Shown here: in pieces, positions 11,471 through 25,400 of the stretch
How the letters are laid out: the number at the start of each line of letters is the position of its first letter
How positions within the stretch are numbered: position 1 is the first letter of the stretch
NCBI RefSeq assembly: GCF_051401765.1
Contig: NW_027480429.1
Location: 11,288,157 to 11,352,156 of the forward strand
Origin: Calliopsis andreniformis
Taxonomy: Eukaryota > Arthropoda > Insecta > Hymenoptera > Andrenidae
Length of the DNA: 64,000 bases
Direction: 5' to 3'
Position numbers and translations under genes: made by a program
The notes under the pieces: model-generated
What the model was told of the DNA's origin: nothing
The model's input: only the letters and a program-made list of their open reading frames with translations
Database searches by the model: none

Positions 11471-14400
11471 TTAGGTCCTTAGAAGTCAACGCCCGAAGCA
11501 TAAAATACAAAATAAATAGAACAGTTTTTCCATTGTACAAAACGAATAATTGCTACCAGTGTAAAAGTTATGGTCATTTCTACGTTCCGGGCAACCTAGG
11601 CTTCACCCTAGGGCGTTGTTCCACCAGATCGAATAGTTAGGGCCCAAGAAGTGAACGCCACAAGCATAAAATACAATATAAATACAACAGTTTTTCCGTC
11701 GTATAAAACGAATAATTGCAACCAGTGTGAAAGTTCTGGCCATTTCTACATTCCCAGCAACCTAGCTTCACTCTAGGGCGTTGCTCCACCAGATCGAATA
11801 GTTAGGTCCTTAGAAGTCAACGCCAGAAGCATAAAATACAATATAAATACAACAGTTTTTCCATCGTATAAAACGAATAATTGCAACCAGTGTGAAAGTA
11901 ATGATCATTTCTACATTCCGAGCAACCTAGGCTTCACTCTAGGGCGTTGCTCCAACAGATTGAAAAGTTAGGGCCTTAGAAGTCAACGCCCGAAGCATAA
12001 AATGCAATAACAATACAACAGTTTTTCCATCGTATAACAGGATTAATTGCAACCAGTTTGAAAGTGATGGTCACTTCTACGTTCCGGGCAGCCTAGGCTT
12101 CACTCTAGGGCGTTGCTCCACTAGATCGAATAGCTAGGGCCTTAGAAGTCAACGCCAGAGGCATATAATACAATATAAATACAACAGCTTTTCCATCGTA
12201 AAAACGAATAATTGCAAACAGTGTGAAAGTAATTGTCATTTCTTCGTTCCGGGCAACCTAGGCTTCACTCTAGGGCGTTGCTCCACCAGATCAAACAGTT
12301 AGGGCCTTAGAAGTCAACGCCCGAAGCATAAAATACAAAATAAAAAGAACAGTTTTTCCATTGTATAAAACGAATAATTGCTACCAGTGTAAATGTTATG
12401 GCCATTTCTACGTTCCGGGCAACCTAGGCTTCACCCTAGGGCGTTGTTCCACCAGATCGAATAGTTAGGGCCCAAGAAGTGAACGCCAGAAGCATAAAAT
12501 ACAATATAAACACAACAGTTTTTCCATCGTATAAAACGAATAATTGCAACCAGTGTGAAAGTTATGGTTATTTCTACATTCCGAGCAACCTAGGCTTCAC
12601 TCTAGGGCGTTGTTCCACCAGCTCGAATAGTTAGGGCCTAAGAAGTGAACGCCAGAAGCATTAAATACAATAAAAATACAACAGTTTTTCCATCGTATAA
12701 CAGGATTAATTGCAACCAGTTTGAAAGTGATGGTCACTTCTACGTTCCGGGCAACCTAGGCTTCACTCTAGGGCGTTGCTACACTAGATCGAATAGCTAG
12801 GGCTTTAGAAGTCAACGCCAGAGTCATAAAATACAATATAAATACAACAGCTTTTCCATCGTAAAGAACGTATAATTGCAACCAGTGTGAAAGTTATGGT
12901 TATTTCTACATTCCGAGCAACCTAGGCTTCATTCTAGGGCGTTGCTCCACCAGATCGAATAGTTAGGTCCTTAGAAGTCAACGCCAGAAGCATAAAATAC
13001 GATATAAATACAACAGCTTTTGCATCGTATAAAAGGAATAATTGCAAACAGTGTGAAAGTAATTGTCATTTCTACGTTCCGGGCAACCTAGGCTACACTC
13101 TAGGGCGTTGCTCTACCAGATCAAACAGTTAGGGCCTTAGAAGTCAACGCCCGAAGCATAAAATACAAAATAAATAGAACAGTTTTTCCATCGCAGAAAA
13201 CGAATAAATGCAACCAGTGTGAAAGTTATGGTCATTTCAATATTCCGAGCAACCTAGGCTTCACTGTAGGGCGTTGCTCTACCAGGTCGAATAGTTAGGG
13301 CCTAAGAAGTGAACGCCAGAAGCATAAAATACAATATAAATACAACAGTTTTTCCATCGTATAAAACGAATAATTGCAACCTGTGTGAAGGTTATGGTCA
13401 TATCTACGTTCCGGACAACCTAGGCTTCACTGTAGGGCGTTGCTCCACCAGATCGAAGTGTTAGGGCCTAAGAAGTCAACGCCCGAAGCATAAAATACAA
13501 TAGAAATACAACAGTTTTTCCATCGTATAAAACGAATAATTGCGACCATTATGAAACTTATGGTGATTTCTATGTTCCGGGCAACCTAGGCTTCACCCTA
13601 GGGCGTTGTTCCGCCAGATCGAATAGTTAGGGCCTAAGAAGTGAACGCCAGAAGCATATAACGCAATAAAAATACAACAGCCTTTCCATCCTATAACAGG
13701 AATAATTGCAACCCGTGTGAAAGTGATGGTCATTTCTACGTTCCAGGCAACCTAGGCGTCCCTCTAGGGCGTTGCTCCACCAGATCGAATTGTTAGGGCC
13801 AAAGAAGTCAACGCCCGAATCATAAAATACAAAATAAATAGAACAGTTTTTCCATCGTATAAAAGGAATAATTGCAAACAGTGTGAAAGTAATGGTCATT
13901 TCTACGTTCCGGGCAACCTGGGCTTCACTCTAGGGCGTTGCCCCACCAGATGAAACAGTTAGGGCCTTAGAAGTCAACGCCCGAAGCATAAAATACAAAA
14001 TAAATAGAACAGTTTTTCCATTGTATAAAACGAATAATTGCTACCAGTGTAAAAGTTATGGTCACTTCTGCTTTCCGGGCAACCTAGGGTTCACCCTAGG
14101 GCGTTGTCCTACCAGATGGAGTAGTTAGGGCCTAAGAAGTCAACGCCAGAACCATAAAATACGATATAAATACAACAGTTTTTCCATCGTATAAAACGAA
14201 TAATTGCTACCAGTGTGAAAGTTATGGTCATTTCTACTTTCCGGGCAACCTAGGTCTCACCCTAGGGCGTTGTTCCACCAGATGGAATAGTTAGGGCCTA
14301 AGAAGTCAACGCCAGAAGCATAAAATACGATATAAATACAACAGCTTTTCCATCGTATGAAACGAATAATTGCAACCAGTGTGAAAGTTATGGTCATTTC

Positions 14401-17400
14401 TACGTTCCGGGCAACCTAGGCTTCCCCCTAGGGCGTTGCTCCAACAGATTGCATAGTTAGGGCCTTAGAAGTCAATGCCCGAAGCATAAAATGCAATTAA
14501 AATACAACAGTTTTTCCATCGTATAACAGGATTAATTGCAACCAGTTTGAAAGTGATAGTCATTTCTACGTTCCGGGCAACCTGGGCTTCACACTAGGGC
14601 GTTGCTCCACTAGATCGAATAGCTAGGGCCTTAGAAGTCAACGCCAGACGCATAAAATACGATATAAATACAACAGCTTTTCCATCGTATAAAAGGAATA
14701 ATTGCTACCAGTGTAAAAGTTATGGTCATTTCTACGTTCCGGGCAACCTAGGCTTCACTCTAGGGCGTTGCTCCACCAGATCAAACAGTTAGGTCCTTAG
14801 AAGTCAACGCCCGAAGCATAAAATACAAAATAAATAGAACAGTTTTTCCATTGTACAAAACGAATAATTGCTACCAGTGTAAAAGTTATGGTCATTTCTA
14901 CGTTCCGGGCAACCTAGGCTTCACCCTAGGGCGTTGTTCCACCAGATCGAATGGTTAGGGCCCAAGAAGTGAACGCCAGAAGCATAAAATACAATATAAA
15001 TACAACAGTTTTTCCGTCGTATAAAACGAATAATTGCAACCAGTGTGAAAGTTCTGGCCATTTCTACGTTCCCAGCAACCTAGCTTCACTCTAGGGCGTT
15101 GCTCCACCAGATCGAATAGTTAGGTCCTTAGAAGTCAACGCCAGAAGCATAAAATACAATATAAATACAACAGTTTTTCCATCGTATAAAACGAATAATT
15201 GCAACCAGTGTGAAAGTAATGATCATTTCTACATTCCGAGCAACCTAGGCTTCACTCTAGGGCGTTGCTAGACTAGATCGAATAGTTATGGCCTAAGAAG
15301 TCAACGCCCGAAGCATAAAATACAAAATAAATAGAACGGTTTTTCCATCGTAAAAAACGAACAATTGCAAACAGTGTGAAAGTAATTGTCATTTCTTCGT
15401 TCCGGGCAACCTAGGCTTCACTCTAGGGCGTTGCTCCACCAGATCAAACAGTTAGGGCGTTAGAAGTCAACGCCCGAAGCATAAAATACAAAATAAAAAG
15501 AACAGTTTTTCCATTGTATAAAACGAATAATTGCTACCAGTGTAAATGTTATGGTCATTTCTACGTTCCGGGCAACCTAGGCTTCACCCTAGGGCGTTGT
15601 TCCACCAGATCGAATAGTTAGGGCCCAAGAAGTGGACGCCAGAAGCATAAAATACAATATAAACACAACAGTTTTTCCATCGTATAAAACGAATAATTGC
15701 AACCAGTGTGAAAGTTCTGGTCATTTCTACATTCCCAGCAACCTAGGCTTCACTCTAGGGCGTTGCTCCACCAGATCGAATAGTTAGGTCCTTAGAAGTC
15801 AACGCCCGAAGCATAAAATACAAAATAAATAGAACAGTTTTTCCATTGTACAAAACGAATAATTGCTACCAGTGTAAAAGTTATGGTCATTTCTACGTTC
15901 CGGGCAACCTAGGCTTCACCCTAGGGCGTTGTTCCACCAGATCGAATAGTTAGGGCCCAAGAAGTGAACGCCACAAGCATAAAATACAATATAAATACAA
16001 CAGTTTTTCCGTCGTATAAAACGAATAATTGCAACCAGTGTGAAAGTTCTGGCCATTTCTACATTCCCAGCAACCTAGCTTCACTCTAGGGCGTTGCTCC
16101 ACCAGATCGAATAGTTAGGTCCTTAGAAGTCAACGCCAGAAGCATAAAATACAATATAAATACAACAGTTTTTCCATCGTATAAAACGAATAATTGCAAC
16201 CAGTGTGAAAGTAATGATCATTTCTACATTCCGAGCAACCTAGGCTTCACTCTAGGGCGTTACTCCAACAGATTGAATAGTTAGGGCCTTAGAAGTCAAC
16301 GCCCGAAGCATAAAATGCAATAACAATACAACAGTTTTTCCATCGTATAACAGGATTAATTGCAACCAGTTTGAAAGTGATGGTCACTTCTACGTTCCGG
16401 GCAGCCTAGGCTTCACTCTAGGGCGTTGCTCCACTAGATCGAATAGCTAGGGCCTTAGAAGTCAACGCCAGAGGCATATAATACAATATAAATACAACAG
16501 CTTTTCCATCGTAAAAACGAATAATTGCAAACAGTGTGAAAGTAATTGTCATTTCTTCGTTCCGGGCAACCTAGGCTTCACTCTAGGGCGTTGCTCCACC
16601 AGATCAAACAGTTAGGGCGTTAGAAGTCAACGCCCGAAGCATAAAATACAAAATAAAAAGAACAGTTTTTCCATTGTACAAAACGAATAATTGCTACCAG
16701 TGTAAATGTTATGGTCATTTCTACGTTCCGGGCAACCTAGGCTTCACCCTAGGGCGTTGTCCTACCAGATGGAGTAGTTAGGGCCTAAGAAGTCAACGCC
16801 AGAACCATAAAATACGATATAAATACAACAGTTTTTCCATCGTATAAAACGAATAATTGCTACCAGTGTGAAAGTTATGGTCATTTCTACTTTCCGGGCA
16901 ACCTAGGTCTCACCCTAGGGCGTTGTTCCACCAGATGGAATAGTTAGAGCCTAAGAAGTCAACGCCAGAAGCATAAAATACGATATAAATACAACAGCTT
17001 TTCCATCGTATGAAACGAATAATTGCAACCAGTGTGAAAGTTATGGTCATTTCTACGTTCCGGGCAACCTAGGCTTCCCCCTAGGGCGTTGCTCCAACAG
17101 ATTGCATAGTTAGGGCCTTAGAAGTCAATGCCCGAAGCATAAAATGCAATTAAAATACAACAGTTTTTCCATCGTATAACAGGATTAATTGCAACCAGTT
17201 TGAAAGTGATAGTCATTTCTACGTTCCGGGCAACCTGGGCTTCACACTAGGGCGTTGCTCCACTAGATCGAATAGCTAGGGCCTTAGAAGTCAACGCCAG
17301 ACGCATAAAATACGATATAAATACAACAGCTTTTCCATCGTATAAAAGGAATAATTGCTACCAGTGTAAAAGTTATGGTCATTTCTACGTTCCGGGCAAC

Positions 17401-19208
17401 CTAGGCTTCACTCTAGGGCGTTGCTCCACCAGATCAAACAGTTAGGTCCTTAGAAGTCAACGCCCGAAGCATAAAATACAAAATAAATAGAACAGTTTTT
17501 CCATTGTACAAAACGAATAATTGCTACCAGTGTAAAAGTTATGGTCATTTCTACGTTCCGGGCAACCTAGGCTTCACCCTAGGGCGTTGTTCCACCAGAT
17601 CGAATAGTTAGGGCCCAAGAAGTGAACGCCAGAAGCATAAAATACAATATAAATACAACAGTTTTTCCGTCGTATAAAACGAATAATTGCAACCAGTGTG
17701 AAAGTTCTGGCCATTTCTACGTTCCCAGCAACCTAGCTTCACTCTAGGGCGTTGCTCCACCAGATCGAATAGTTAGGTCCTTAGAAGTCAACGCCAGAAG
17801 CATAAAATACAATATAAATACAACAGTTTTTCCATCGTATAAAACGAATAATTGCAACCAGTGTGAAAGTAATGATCATTTCTACATTCCGAGCAACCTA
17901 GGCTTCACTCTAGGGCGTTGCTAGACTAGATCGAATAGTTATGGCCTAAGAAGTCAACGCCCGAAGCATAAAATACAAAATAAATAGAACGGTTTTTCCA
18001 TCGTAAAAAACGAATAATTGCAAACAGTGTGAAAGTAATTGTCATTTCTTCGTTCCGGGCAACCTAGGCTTCACTCTAGGGCGTTGCTCCACCAGATCAA
18101 ACAGTTAGGGCGTTAGAAGTCAACGCCCGAAGCATAAAATACAAAATAAAAAGAACAGTTTTTCCATTGTATAAAACGAATAATTGCTACCAGTGTAAAT
18201 GTTATGGTCATTTCTACGTTCCGGGCAACCTAGGCTTCACCCTAGGGCGTTGTTCCACCAGATCGAATAGTTAGGGCCCAAGAAGTGGACGCCAGAAGCA
18301 TAAAATACAATATAAACACAACAGTTTTTCCATCGTATAAAACGAATAATTGCAACCAGTGTGAAAGTTCTGGTCATTTCTACATTCCCAGCAACCTAGG
18401 CTTCACTCTAGGGCGTTGCTCCACCAGATCGAATAGTTAGGTCCTTAGAAGTCAACGCCCGAAGCATAAAATACAAAATAAATAGAACAGTTTTTCCATT
18501 GTACAAAACGAATAATTGCTACCAGTGTAAAAGTTATGGTCATTTCTACGTTCCGGGCAACCTAGGCTTCACCCTAGGGCGTTGTTCCACCAGATCGAAT
18601 AGTTAGGGCCCAAGAAGTGAACGCCACAAGCATAAAATACAATATAAATACAACAGTTTTTCCGTCGTATAAAACGAATAATTGCAACCAGTGTGAAAGT
18701 TCTGGCCATTTCTACATTCCCAGCAACCTAGCTTCACTCTAGGGCGTTGCTCCACCAGATCGAATAGTTAGGTCCTTAGAAGTCAACGCCAGAAGCATAA
18801 AATACAATATAAATACAACAGTTTTTCCATCGTATAAAACGAATAATTGCAACCAGTGTGAAAGTAATGATCATTTCTACATTCCGAGCAACCTAGGCTT
18901 CACTCTAGGGCGTTACTCCAACAGATTGAATAGTTAGGGCCTTAGAAGTCAACGCCCGAAGCATAAAATGCAATAACAATACAACAGTTTTTCCATCGTA
19001 TAACAGGATTAATTGCAACCAGTTTGAAAGTGATGGTCACTTCTACGTTCCGGGCAGCCTAGGCTTCACTCTAGGGCGTTGCTCCACTAGATCGAATAGC
19101 TAGGGCCTTAGAAGTCAACGCCAGAGGCATATAATACAATATAAATACAACAGCTTTTCCATCGTAAAAACGAATAATTGCAAACAGTGTGAAAGTAATT
19201 GTCATTTC
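10253..19208. repeat. 54-monomer super-unit, copy A (8956 bp)
   Basis: Matching landmarks lie exactly 8956 bp apart in copies A and B: CAACACC at 10823 and 19779, the GAGGCATATAATAC monomer at 12151 and 21107, and GCGTTGTCC at 14101 and 23057. The length is 54 x 166 minus 8, the deficit coming from monomers with 1-2-base deletions. Copy A contains the last part of the 7-monomer array, the 5-monomer block, a section resembling 1.7-4.0 kb, and a tandem pair of 16-monomer units. It differs from copy B mainly at about 12374-12529, where it keeps the GCTACCAGTGTAAATG monomer in place of a GGCTACACTC monomer. The left boundary is where A and B stop matching, near 10253/19209. Confidence 0.88.
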
Positions 19209-19406
19209 TTCGTTCCGGGCAACCTAGGCTTCACTCTAGGGCGTTGCTCCACCAGATCAAACAGTTAGGGCGTTAGAAGTCAACGCCCGAAGCATAAAAT
19301 ACAAAATAAAAAGAACAGTTTTTCCATTGTATAAAACGAATAATTGCTACCAGTGTAAATGTTATGGTCATTTCTACGTTCCGGGCAACCTAGGCTTCAC
19401 CCTAGG
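14101..19406. repeat. Tandem pair of 16-monomer units (2653 bp each) in copy A
   Basis: GCGTTGTCCTACCAGATGG occurs at 14101 and 16754, 2653 bp apart. The 16 monomers between them follow the same order in the next 2653 bp, ending near 19406 where the monomer reads GCGTTGTTCCACC. Left of 14101 and of 16754 the flanking monomers are of different types, which fixes the junction near 16750. The rare GCTAGACTAGATCG variant lies near 15268 and 17921, again 2653 bp apart. The pair is inherited in super-unit B. Confidence 0.87.
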
Positions 19407-22400
19407 GCGTTGTTCCACCAGATCGAATAGTTAGGGCCCAAGAAGTGGACGCCAGAAGCATAAAATACAATATAAACACAACAGTTTTTCCATCGTATAA
19501 AACGAATAATTGCAACCAGTGTGAAAGTTCTGGTCATTTCTACATTCCCAGCAACCTAGGCTTCACTCTAGGGCGTTGCTCCACCAGATCGAATAGTTAG
19601 GTCCTTAGAAGTCAACGCCAGAAGCATAAAATACGATATAAATACAGCAGCTTATCCATCGAATAAAAGGAATAATTGCAAACAGTGTGAAAGTAATGGT
19701 CATTTATACGTTCCGGGCAACCTAGGCTTCACTCTACGGCGTTGTTCCACCAGATCGAATAGTTAGGGCCTAAGAAGTCAACACCAGAAGAATAAAATAC
19801 AAAATAAATACAACAGCCTTTACACCGTATAAAACGAATAATTGCAACCTGTGTGAAGTTTATGGTCATATCTACGTTCCGGGCAACCTAGGCTTCACCC
19901 TAGGGCGTTGTTCCACCAGATCGAACAGTTAGGGCCTTAGAAGTCAACGCCCGAAGCATAAAATACAAAATAAAAAGAACAGTTTTTCCATCGTATAAAA
20001 CGAATAATTGCAACCATTATGAAACTTATGGTCATTTCTACGTTCCGGGCAACCTAGGCTTCACCTTAGGGCGTTGTTCCACCAGATCGAATAGTTAGGG
20101 CCTAAGAAGTGAACGCCAGAAGCATAAAATGCAATAAAAATACAACAGTTTTTCCATCGTATAACAGGATTAATTGCAACCAGTTTGATACTGAAGGTCA
20201 TTTCTACGTTCCGGGCAACCTAGGCTTCACTCTAGGGCGTTGCTCCACTAGATCGAATAGCTAGGGCCTTAGAAGTCAACGCCAGAAGCATAAAATACGA
20301 TATAAATACAACAGCTTTTCCATCGTATAAAAGGAATAATTGCTACCAGTGTAAAAGTTATGGTCATTTCTACGTTCCGGGCAACCTAGGCTTCACTCTA
20401 GGGCGTTGCTCCACCAGATCAAACAGTTAGGTCCTTAGAAGTCAACGCCCGAAGCATAAAATACAAAATAAATAGAACAGTTTTTCCATTGTACAAAACG
20501 AATAATTGCTACCAGTGTAAAAGTTATGGTCATTTCTACGTTCCGGGCAACCTAGGCTTCACCCTAGGGCGTTGTTCCACCAGATCGAATAGTTAGGGCC
20601 CAAGAAGTGAACGCCACAAGCATAAAATACAATATAAATACAACAGCTTTTCCGTCGTATAAAACGAATAATTGCAACCAGTGTGAAAGTTCTGGCCATT
20701 TCTACATTCCCAGCAACCTAGCTTCACTCTAGGGCGTTGCTCCACCAGATCGAATAGTTAGGTCCTTAGAAGTCAACGCCAGAAGCATAAAATACAATAT
20801 AAATACAACAGTTTTTCCATCGTATAAAACGAATAATTGCAACCAGTGTGAAAGTAATGATCATTTCTACATTCCGAGCAACCTAGGCTTCACTCTAGGG
20901 CGTTGCTCCAACAGATTGAAAAGTTAGGGCCTTAGAAGTCAACGCCCGAAGCATAAAATGCAATAACAATACAACAGTTTTTCCATCGTATAACAGGATT
21001 AATTGCAACCAGTTTGAAAGTGATGGTCACTTCTACGTTCCGGGCAGCCTAGGCTTCACTCTAGGGCGTTGCTCCACTAGATCGAATAGCTAGGGCCTTA
21101 GAAGTCAACGCCAGGGGCATATAATACAATATAAATACAACAGCTTTTCCATCGTAAAAACGAATAATTGCAAACAGTGTGAAAGTAATTGTCATTTCTT
21201 CGTTCCGGGCAACCTAGGCTTCACTCTAGGGCGTTGCTCCACCAGATCAAACAGTTAGGGCCTTAGAAGTCAACGCCCGAAGCATAAAATACAAAATAAA
21301 AAGAACCGTTTTTCCATTGTATAAAACGAATAATTGCAAACAGTGTGAAAGTAATTGTCATTTCTACGTTCCGGGCAACCTAGGCTACACTCTAGGGCGT
21401 TGCTCTACCAGATCAAACAGTTAGGGCCTTAGAAGTCAACGCCCGAAGCATAAAATACAAAATAAATAGAACAGTTTTTCCATCGTATAAAACGAATAAT
21501 TGCAACCAGTGTGAAAGTTATGGTTATTTCTACATTCCGAGCAACCTAGGCTTCACTCTAGGGCGTTGTTCCACCAGCTCGAATAGTTAGGGCCTAAGAA
21601 GTGAACGCCAGAAGCATTAAATACAATAAAAATACAACAGTTTTTCCATCGTATAACAGGATTAATTGCAACCAGTTTGAAAGTGATGGTCACTTCTACG
21701 TTCCGGGCAACCTAGGCTTCACTCTAGGGCGTTGCTACACTAGATCGAATAGCTAGGGCTTTAGAAGTCAACGCCAGAGTCATAAAATACAATATAAATA
21801 CAACAGCTTTTCCATCGTAAAGAACGTATAATTGCAACCAGTGTGAAAGTTATGGTTATTTCTACATTCCGAGCAACCTAGGCTTCATTCTAGGGCGTTG
21901 CTCCACCAGATCGAATAGTTGGGTCCTTAGAAGTCAACGCCAGAAGCATAAAATACGATATAAATACAACAGCTTTTGCATCGTATAAAAGGAATAATTG
22001 CAAACAGTGTGAAAGTAATTGTCATTTCTACGTTCCGGGCAACCTAGGCTACACTCTAGGGCGTTGCTCTACCAGATCAAACAGTTAGGGCCTTAGAAGT
22101 CAACGCCCGAAGCATAAAATACAAAATAAATAGAACAGTTTTTCCATCGCAGAAAACGAATAAATGCAACCAGTGTGAAAGTTATGGTCATTTCAATATT
22201 CCGAGCAACCTAGGCTTCACTGTAGGGCGTTGCTCTACCAGGTCGAATAGTTAGGGCCTAAGAAGTGAACGCCAGAAGCATAAAATACAATATAAATACA
22301 ACAGTTTTTCCATCGTATAAAACGAATAATTGCAACCTGTGTGAAGGTTATGGTCATATCTACGTTCCGGACAACCTAGGCTTCACTGTAGGGCGTTGCT

Positions 22401-25400
22401 CCACCAGATCGAAGTGTTAGGGCCTAAGAAGTCAACGCCCGAAGCATAAAATACAATAGAAATACAACAGTTTTTCCATCGTATAAAACGAATAATTGCG
22501 ACCATTATGAAACTTATGGTGATTTCTATGTTCCGGGCAACCTAGGCTTCACCCTAGGGCGTTGTTCCGCCAGATCGAATAGTTAGGGCCTAAGAAGTGA
22601 ACGCCAGAAGCATATAACGCAATAAAAATACAACAGCCTTTCCATCCTATAACAGGAATAATTGCAACCCGTGTGAAAGTGATGGTCATTTCTACGTTCC
22701 AGGCAACCTAGGCGTCCCTCTAGGGCGTTGCTCCACCAGATCGAATTGTTAGGGCCAAAGAAGTCAACGCCCGAATCATAAAATACAAAATAAATAGAAC
22801 AGTTTTTCCATCGTATAAAAGGAATAATTGCAAACAGTGTGAAAGTAATGGTCATTTCTACGTTCCGGGCAACCTGGGCTTCACTCTAGGGCGTTGCCCC
22901 ACCAGATGAAACAGTTAGGGCCTTAGAAGTCAACGCTCGAAGCATAAAATACAAAATAAATAGAACAGTTTTTCCATTGTATAAAACGAATAATTGCTAC
23001 CAGTGTAAAAGTTATGGTCACTTCTGCTTTCCGGGCAACCTAGGGTTCACCCTAGGGCGTTGTCCTACCAGATGGAGTAGTTAGGGCCTAAGAAGTCAAC
23101 GCCAGAACCATAAAATACGATATAAATACAACAGTTTTTCCATCGTATAAAACGAATAATTGCTACCAGTGTGAAAGTTATGGTCATTTCTACTTTCCGG
23201 GCAACCTAGGTCTCACCCTAGGGCGTTGTTCCACCAGATGGAATAGTTAGGGCCTAAGAAGTCAACGCCAGAAGCATAAAATACGATATAAATACAACAG
23301 CTTTTCCATCGTATGAAACGAATAATTGCAACCAGTGTGAAAGTTATGGTCATTTCTACGTTCCGGGCAACCTAGGCTTCCCCCTAGGGCGTTGCTCCAA
23401 CAGATTGCATAGTTAGGGCCTTAGAAGTCAATGCCCGAAGCATAAAATGCAATTAAAATACAACAGTTTTTCCATCGTATAACAGGATTAATTGCAACCA
23501 GTTTGAAAGTGATAGTCATTTCTACGTTCCGGGCAACCTGGGCTTCACACTAGGGCGTTGCTCCACTAGATCGAATAGCTAGGGCCTTAGAAGTCAACGC
23601 CAGACGCATAAAATACGATATAAATACAACAGCTTTTCCATCGTATAAAAGGAATAATTGCTACCAGTGTAAAAGTTATGGTCATTTCTACGTTCCGGGC
23701 AACCTAGGCTTCACTCTAGGGCGTTGCTCCACCAGATCAAACAGTTAGGTCCTTAGAAGTCAACGCCCGAAGCATAAAATACAAAATAAATAGAACAGTT
23801 TTTCCATTGTACAAAACGAATAATTGCTACCAGTGTAAAAGTTATGGTCATTTCTACGTTCCGGGCAACCTAGGCTTCACCCTAGGGCGTTGTTCCACCA
23901 GATCGAATGGTTAGGGCCCAAGAAGTGAACGCCAGAAGCATAAAATACAATATAAATACAACAGTTTTTCCGTCGTATAAAACGAATAATTGCAACCAGT
24001 GTGAAAGTTCTGGCCATTTCTACGTTCCCAGCAACCTAGCTTCACTCTAGGGCGTTGCTCCACCAGATCGAATAGTTAGGTCCTTAGAAGTCAACGCCAG
24101 AAGCATAAAATACAATATAAATACAACAGTTTTTCCATCGTATAAAACGAATAATTGCAACCAGTGTGAAAGTAATGATCATTTCTACATTCCGAGCAAC
24201 CTAGGCTTCACTCTAGGGCGTTGCTAGACTAGATCGAATAGTTATGGCCTAAGAAGTCAACGCCCGAAGCATAAAATACAAAATAAATAGAACGGTTTTT
24301 CCATCGTAAAAAACGAACAATTGCAAACAGTGTGAAAGTAATTGTCATTTCTTCGTTCCGGGCAACCTAGGCTTCACTCTAGGGCGTTGCTCCACCAGAT
24401 CAAACAGTTAGGGCGTTAGAAGTCAACGCCCGAAGCATAAAATACAAAATAAAAAGAACAGTTTTTCCATTGTATAAAACGAATAATTGCTACCAGTGTA
24501 AATGTTATGGTCATTTCTACGTTCCGGGCAACCTAGGCTTCACCCTAGGGCGTTGTTCCACCAGATCGAATAGTTAGGGCCCAAGAAGTGGACGCCAGAA
24601 GCATAAAATACAATATAAACACAACAGTTTTTCCATCGTATAAAACGAATAATTGCAACCAGTGTGAAAGTTCTGGTCATTTCTACATTCCCAGCAACCT
24701 AGGCTTCACTCTAGGGCGTTGCTCCACCAGATCGAATAGTTAGGTCCTTAGAAGTCAACGCCCGAAGCATAAAATACAAAATAAATAGAACAGTTTTTCC
24801 ATTGTACAAAACGAATAATTGCTACCAGTGTAAAAGTTATGGTCATTTCTACGTTCCGGGCAACCTAGGCTTCACCCTAGGGCGTTGTTCCACCAGATCG
24901 AATAGTTAGGGCCCAAGAAGTGAACGCCACAAGCATAAAATACAATATAAATACAACAGTTTTTCCGTCGTATAAAACGAATAATTGCAACCAGTGTGAA
25001 AGTTCTGGCCATTTCTACATTCCCAGCAACCTAGCTTCACTCTAGGGCGTTGCTCCACCAGATCGAATAGTTAGGTCCTTAGAAGTCAACGCCAGAAGCA
25101 TAAAATACAATATAAATACAACAGTTTTTCCATCGTATAAAACGAATAATTGCAACCAGTGTGAAAGTAATGATCATTTCTACATTCCGAGCAACCTAGG
25201 CTTCACTCTAGGGCGTTACTCCAACAGATTGAATAGTTAGGGCCTTAGAAGTCAACGCCCGAAGCATAAAATGCAATAACAATACAACAGTTTTTCCATC
25301 GTATAACAGGATTAATTGCAACCAGTTTGAAAGTGATGGTCACTTCTACGTTCCGGGCAGCCTAGGCTTCACTCTAGGGCGTTGCTCCACTAGATCGAAT